NCBI GenBank assembly: GCA_023257855.1
Contig: JALRBG010000142.1
Span: forward strand, 1-32,486
Origin: Pseudomonadales bacterium
GTDB lineage: Bacteria; Pseudomonadota; Gammaproteobacteria; Pseudomonadales; Pseudohongiellaceae
DNA length: 32,486 bases
Reading direction: 5' to 3'
The notes below the pieces were generated by a model. It was not told the origin of the DNA, made no database searches, and was given only the letters and a program-made list of their open reading frames with translations. Position numbers and translations under genes: made by a program. Positions within the stretch are counted from its first letter, which is position 1. Each line of letters opens with the position of its first letter. Below, piece after piece: positions 27,574 to 32,486 of this stretch.

Positions 27574-28440
27574 ATGACAAGCAGTATGACGGCTTTTGCC
27601 CGCAAGCAGGCTGATTTCCCGTGGGGCTCCCTGATCTGGGAAATCCGCTCGGTCAATCACCGATACCTGGAACCGGCATTTCGCCTGCCCGAGCAGTTCC
27701 GTCACATCGAAACCGGCTTGCGCGACCTGCTGCGCAGCAACCTCAGCCGCGGCAAGATCGAAGCACAACTGAAGTTCCAGCCGGATGCCTCTGAATCCGG
27801 CAGCATCCCCATCAACGAACCCCTGCTGGCCCAGCTGGCCAAGGCCATCGCCCAGGTCGAGTCGCAAGCAGACAATACCGCCAGCCCAAGCCCGCTGGAG
27901 ATCCTGAAGTGGCCCGGCATCATCCAGGAACAGGAGCAGGATGCCAGGGAGCTGGAGCAGCAGTCGCTGGCGCTGTTCAAGGCGACCCTCACCATCCTGT
28001 CCGAACATCGTGCCCGCGAAGGCGCCGAGCTCAAGGCTGCCGTGGAAAGCCGGCTTGCCGCGATCGAGGTCATCATCGCTGACATCCGCGCGTCCCTGCC
28101 TGACATCCTGGCCGCCCAGCAGAACCGGCTGCGCGAACAGATCAGCGGTCTGGCGCAGGAAGTCGAATCCGGGCGCCTGGAGCAGGAACTCGTCCTGGTC
28201 ATGCAGAAAGCCGATATTGCCGAGGAACTGGACCGGCTGGAGGCGCACGTGAAAGAGATCCGCCACGTGTTATCGCGCAAGGAGCCGGTCGGCCGCCGTC
28301 TGGACTTCCTCATGCAGGAGCTGAACCGGGAAGCCAACACTATCTGCTCGAAGGCCGTGGTCACAGAAACCACCCTCAACGCGGTGGAACTGAAAGTTCT
28401 CATCGAACAGATGCGCGAACAGGTGCAGAATATCGAGTAA
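27574..28440 (+). CDS. yicC: YicC family protein (endoribonuclease-like)
   Basis: SMTAFARKQADFPWGSLIWEIRSVNHRYLEPAFRLPEQFRHIE ... VGRRLDFLMQELNREANTICSKAVVTETTLNAVELKVLIEQMREQVQNIE. Confidence 0.96.
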   Translation: MTSSMTAFARKQADFPWGSLIWEIRSVNHRYLEPAFRLPEQFRHIETGLRDLLRSNLSRGKIEAQLKFQPDASESGSIPINEPLLAQLAKAIAQVESQADNTASPSPLEILKWPGIIQEQEQDARELEQQSLALFKATLTILSEHRAREGAELKAAVESRLAAIEVIIADIRASLPDILAAQQNRLREQISGLAQEVESGRLEQELVLVMQKADIAEELDRLEAHVKEIRHVLSRKEPVGRRLDFLMQELNREANTICSKAVVTETTLNAVELKVLIEQMREQVQNIE

Positions 28441-28489
28441 CCCGGCACTGCGGCCGCGTCCACCTCGCCCTTATTGAGCTTGTATATAA

Positions 28490-29140
<651 letters not shown>

Positions 29141-29199
29141 ATTCATGTCGGATGGCGGCCATAAATGGCCTGATCCGACCTGCAATAACCGCGGGTTTC

Positions 29200-29235
29200 C
29201 CTTGCTTCCTTGCTCCTTGTACCTTGTATCTTGTC
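29200..29235 (+). repeat. Degenerate 7-bp tandem repeat
   Basis: CCTTGCT(T) CCTTGCT CCTTGTA CCTTGTA TCTTGTC. Confidence 0.75.
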
Positions 29236-29245
29236 CCTTTATAAT
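29217..29245 (+). promoter_or_regulatory. Candidate rpoZ promoter
   Basis: TTGTAC (29217-29222, inside the repeat), 17-nt spacer, TATAAT (29240-29245). Confidence 0.5.
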
Positions 29246-29296
29246 GCCCGCCCTTGGCTGAAATGCCGCCAACTCCCTGAAAATATAGGAATTACT

Positions 29297-29653
29297 ATGG
29301 CCCGTATCACTGTTGAAGATTGCCTGGACAAAGTCGGTAACCGTTTTGACCTGGTTATGGTCGCAAGCAAGCGCGCCCGCCAGTTGCAGACCGGCGGCAA
29401 GGACCCGATGGTTTCCGAAGACAATGACAAGCCAACCGTACTCGCCCTGCGCGAAATCGCTGAAGGTTTCATCACCTCCAATATCATGACCGAAATCCCC
29501 GAAGAAGAGCCGGAAGACACCCTGGTCGGTATGGAAGCCATGAAGCGTCACGACATTTCCATCGAGGAAGCCATGGATGCCGTACTGATTCCCGAAGCCG
29601 AAGACGAAGCTGTCGAGGCGCCGCAGCCGGACGTAGACGAAGACAGCGAATAA
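29297..29653 (+). CDS. rpoZ: RNA polymerase omega subunit
   Basis: [57 protein letters not shown]. Confidence 0.97.
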   Translation: MARITVEDCLDKVGNRFDLVMVASKRARQLQTGGKDPMVSEDNDKPTVLALREIAEGFITSNIMTEIPEEEPEDTLVGMEAMKRHDISIEEAMDAVLIPEAEDEAVEAPQPDVDEDSE

Positions 29654-29674
29654 CAGCTGCTGGCAGAAATATCG

Positions 29675-29702
29675 AAAGGGCGACATTCAGTCGCCTTTTT
29701 TA
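29675..29702 (+). terminator. Rho-independent terminator after rpoZ
   Basis: GGCGAC-ATTCA-GTCGCC hairpin followed by a T-rich run. Confidence 0.85.
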
Positions 29703-29710
29703 TTTGTACC

Positions 29711-29766
29711 TCCCATTTGTGCTTCCCCTGTGTGCTTCCCCTTTGTGCTTCCCCTTTGTGTTTCCC
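29711..29766 (+). repeat. 13-bp tandem repeat in the rpoZ-spoT spacer
   Basis: TCCCATTTGTGCTT CCCCTGTGTGCTT CCCCTTTGTGCTT CCCCTTTGTGTTT CCC. Confidence 0.8.
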
Positions 29767-29865
29767 GGCTTTCCCGTAAAACGCCCGTCCCGCACGTAGC
29801 CGCTTGTCTTCTTGCCCGCCAGCCCCCATCATAGCTATCCGCTGTCTGAAAAATGACGCCCGTTT

Positions 29866-31977
29866 ATGATGACCATTGAACACTTCACCAAGGACCTGAA
29901 CAGCTACATGGGCGCCGCCCAGGTGGACCTGGTAAAGCGCGCCTACTTTTATGCCGAGCAGGCACACGACGGTCAGTACCGCCGCACCGGCGAGGACTAC
30001 GTGACCCATCCGCTGGCCGTCGCGGAAATTCTGCGTGAAATGCACATGGACCACCAGAGCCTGATCGCCGCCATGCTGCATGATGTCATCGAAGACACCG
30101 GCATCACCAAAGAGGCCATCCAGGGCCAGTTCGGTGAAACCGTGGCAAACCTGGTCGACGGCGTCAGCAAGCTGAGCCAGATCGAGTTTTCAACACGCGC
30201 CGAAGCCCAGGCAGAGAATTTCCAGAAGATGGCCCTGGCCATGGCCAAGGACATTCGCGTCATCCTGGTCAAGATCGCCGACCGCATGCACAACATGCGC
30301 ACCCTGGAAGTTCTCAGCCCCGACAAGCAAAAACGCATCGCCAGGGAAACCCTGGAAATCTACGCACCCATTGCCAACCGCCTGGGGATGCACAATATCC
30401 GCCTGGAATTCGAGGAGCGCGGCTTCAAAACACTGTATCCGCTGCGCGCCCCGCGTATCGACGCCGCGGTCAGGAACGTCAGCGGCTATCGCAAGGAGCT
30501 GGTATCGCAGGTGCAAACGGCGCTGGAAGCCTGCCTGAAGCGTGAAGGCCTGCCCGGACACGTGATCGGCCGCGAGAAGCACCTGTACAGCATCTACCGG
30601 AAAATGCGCGACAAGCGCCGCTCGTTCCGCGAAATCACCGACGTGTTCGCCTTCCGCATCGTTACCGACGAAGTCGATACCTGCTATCGCATCCTCGGCG
30701 CCGTGCACAGCCTGTACAAACCGGTACCGGGCAAGTTCAAGGACTACATCGCCATTCCCAAGGTGAACGGCTACCAGTCACTGCATACCACGCTGTTCGG
30801 CATGCACGGCGTGCCCATCGAAATCCAGATCCGCACGGAAGAGATGGACCAGATGGCCGGCAACGGCATCGCCGCGCACTGGCTGTACAAGTCTTCCGAT
30901 GACACCCCGAACCAGAGTCACATTCGCGCGCGCCAGTGGGTGCAGGACCTGCTGGAAATGCAAAAGCATGCGGGCAACTCCCTGGAATTCATCGAGCACG
31001 TGAAGACTGACCTGTTCCCTGACGAGATCTACGTGTTTACTCCCAAGGGCGCGATCCTGGAACTGCCCGCCGGATCCACACCGGTGGACTTTGCCTATGC
31101 CGTGCACACTGACGTCGGTAATTCCTGCGTCGCCTGCCGCATCAACAAGCGCCTGGCGCCGCTGAGCGAACGCTTGATGAGCGGCCAGACCGTTGAAATC
31201 ATCGCGTCGGGGAACCAGCCCAACCCGGCCTGGCTGGGCTTTGTCGTCACCGGGAAGGCACGCAGCAATATCCGCCACTTCCTGAAGAACCAGCGCCGCT
31301 CGGAAGCCATCGCTCTTGGCCGGCGCCTGCTCAACAAGACCCTGTCCAGCTTTGGCTATCACCTGTCGAATATCTCCAAGGACAAGATCGGCGGCCTGCT
31401 CGAGCAAACGGACTTCGAAGTCCTGGATGACCTGCTCGAAGACATCGGCCTCGGCAACCGCATGGCCTACATCGTCGCGCGCCGACTGATCCCCAACGAA
31501 AACGGCGAAGAACTGCCTGTGAACCAGGACGACTCCTCCATGGCCATTCGCGGCGCCGAAGGCATGCTGATGAACTTCGCCAAGTGCTGCCATCCCATTC
31601 CGGGCGACCCCATCGTCGGTTATGTCAGTGCCGGCCGCGGCATGATCGTGCACAGGGAAACCTGCAACAATGTCGCCGAGATTCGCAACGACCCGAAGAA
31701 ATACATCAACCTGCGCTGGGACCCGAGCGTGGGTGGCGAGTTCACGGTGGAGCTGCGCGTCGAGCTGGAACACCAGCGCGGCATCATCGCCACGCTGGCC
31801 AATGCCATCAGTTCAGCCGAGGGCAATATCGAAAAGATCGGCACCTCGGATCGCGATGCCCGCTTCAGCATCGTCAACCTGACGCTGAGCGTGCGCAATC
31901 GCGTACACCTGGCAAGCGTGATGAAAAAAGTCAGGATGCTCAAATCCGTGTCGAAGGTGACACGCGTGAAGAACTAG
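29866..31977 (+). CDS. spoT: Bifunctional (p)ppGpp synthetase/hydrolase SpoT
   Basis: HD domain HPLAVAEIL...AAMLHDVIEDT, synthetase domain, TGS domain (DEIYVFTPKGAILELPAGSTPVDFAYAVHTDVG), ACT domain; gmk-rpoZ-spoT order. Confidence 0.96.
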   Translation: MMTIEHFTKDLNSYMGAAQVDLVKRAYFYAEQAHDGQYRRTGEDYVTHPLAVAEILREMHMDHQSLIAAMLHDVIEDTGITKEAIQGQFGETVANLVDGVSKLSQIEFSTRAEAQAENFQKMALAMAKDIRVILVKIADRMHNMRTLEVLSPDKQKRIARETLEIYAPIANRLGMHNIRLEFEERGFKTLYPLRAPRIDAAVRNVSGYRKELVSQVQTALEACLKREGLPGHVIGREKHLYSIYRKMRDKRRSFREITDVFAFRIVTDEVDTCYRILGAVHSLYKPVPGKFKDYIAIPKVNGYQSLHTTLFGMHGVPIEIQIRTEEMDQMAGNGIAAHWLYKSSDDTPNQSHIRARQWVQDLLEMQKHAGNSLEFIEHVKTDLFPDEIYVFTPKGAILELPAGSTPVDFAYAVHTDVGNSCVACRINKRLAPLSERLMSGQTVEIIASGNQPNPAWLGFVVTGKARSNIRHFLKNQRRSEAIALGRRLLNKTLSSFGYHLSNISKDKIGGLLEQTDFEVLDDLLEDIGLGNRMAYIVARRLIPNENGEELPVNQDDSSMAIRGAEGMLMNFAKCCHPIPGDPIVGYVSAGRGMIVHRETCNNVAEIRNDPKKYINLRWDPSVGGEFTVELRVELEHQRGIIATLANAISSAEGNIEKIGTSDRDARFSIVNLTLSVRNRVHLASVMKKVRMLKSVSKVTRVKN

Positions 31978-31993
31978 GCCAGGACCGGCTAAC

Positions 31994-32031
31994 AGCCCGC
32001 CTAATCTGCCGTTACTTTCAGCGGGCTTTTT
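31994..32031 (+). terminator. Probable terminator of spoT overlapping the 3' end of the convergent EAL gene
   Basis: AGCCCGC (31994-32000)/GCGGGCT (32021-32027) followed by TTTTT. Confidence 0.55.
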
Positions 32032-32486
32032 CCCCGTACCTTGACGCCACCCTTTTTACTGCCGCTCTTGCCGGTTTTGCGATCGGCCTTGCTGATGGCC
32101 AGCGCATCGGCGACGAGCTGCCTGGCTTCCCCGAGCGGCACTGCCTTGCTGTAGATATTGCCCTGAATGACCGGGCAATTGAGCTTACGCAGGTAGCGCA
32201 GCTGGAAATCCTCTTCCACACCCTCGGCAACCATCTCCAGTTTCAGTCCCTTGGCCATATGGGCAATGGCCTCGATGATGGACATCTCGGAATCCTCTTC
32301 CATGTCATTGATGAAGCTGCGGTCGATCTTGAGACGATGGATAGGCAATTTCTGCAGCAGGCTGAGTGACGAGTAGCCGGTGCCGAAATCATCGATGGCG
32401 ACATACACTCCAACCTTGTGCAGCTCATCGAGTTCCCCACGGTTTGGTCGATATTGTGCATCAGCATGCTTTCAGTGATTTCCACT
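32001..32486 (-). CDS. EAL-domain (c-di-GMP phosphodiesterase-type) protein, C-terminal part, frameshifted, runs off the right edge
   Basis: VEITESMLMHNIDQTV in one frame and ELDELHKVGVYVAIDDFGTGYSSLSLLQKLPIHRLKIDRSFINDM...MVAEGVEEDFQLRYL in the next; frames switch near the C4 tract 32435-32438. Confidence 0.85.

Noticed and set aside
30778-31773. 331-aa - strand ORF inside spoT
   Set aside because: Antisense shadow of a well-recognised housekeeping gene.

Overview
The window is about 32.5 kb of GC-rich, probably gammaproteobacterial chromosome. It has two parts. (1) From about 17.2 kb to 32.5 kb is mostly recognisable housekeeping: ubiX, rpmG, rpmB, radC, coaBC, algC-like, a malonyl-CoA synthetase-like ligase, argB, slmA, a DUF4124-like gene, pyrE, rph, yicC, gmk, rpoZ, spoT and an EAL-domain fragment. 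The left edge holds the 5' part of mutM (- strand, missing from the ORF track) and a hydantoinase/oxoprolinase A-type gene. (2) Between them, about 2.5-16.5 kb is a co-directional, tightly packed cluster of mostly uncharacterised envelope proteins. In order: a Ser-rich lipoprotein, a second lipoprotein, a TM-TPR-PEGA protein, a TM-4xPEGA-SUMF1 protein, a small secreted acidic protein, a MotA/TolQ/ExbB-family channel subunit, an Hsp70/actin-like protein with degenerate phosphate motifs and an FHA-like C-terminus, two TM-coiled-coil-VWA proteins, two more lipoproteins and an M48 metalloprotease lipoprotein. The main finding is that both VWA proteins begin with SFLDVMSCGFGA + hydrophobic stretch, which aligns by eye with the proton-carrying TM helix of ExbD/TolR (ExbD: TPFIDVMLVLLIIFMV). 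With the adjacent ExbB-like gene this suggests an undescribed ion-driven motor with two non-identical VWA-tipped stator/rotor arms, a candidate new system. Secondary findings are three disrupted - strand genes (radC frameshift at a C7 tract, an in-frame amber in the DUF4124-like gene, a frameshift in the EAL gene) and short tandem repeats (7-bp and 13-bp units) in three housekeeping intergenic spacers. All assignments were made by reading motifs; no database search was run.
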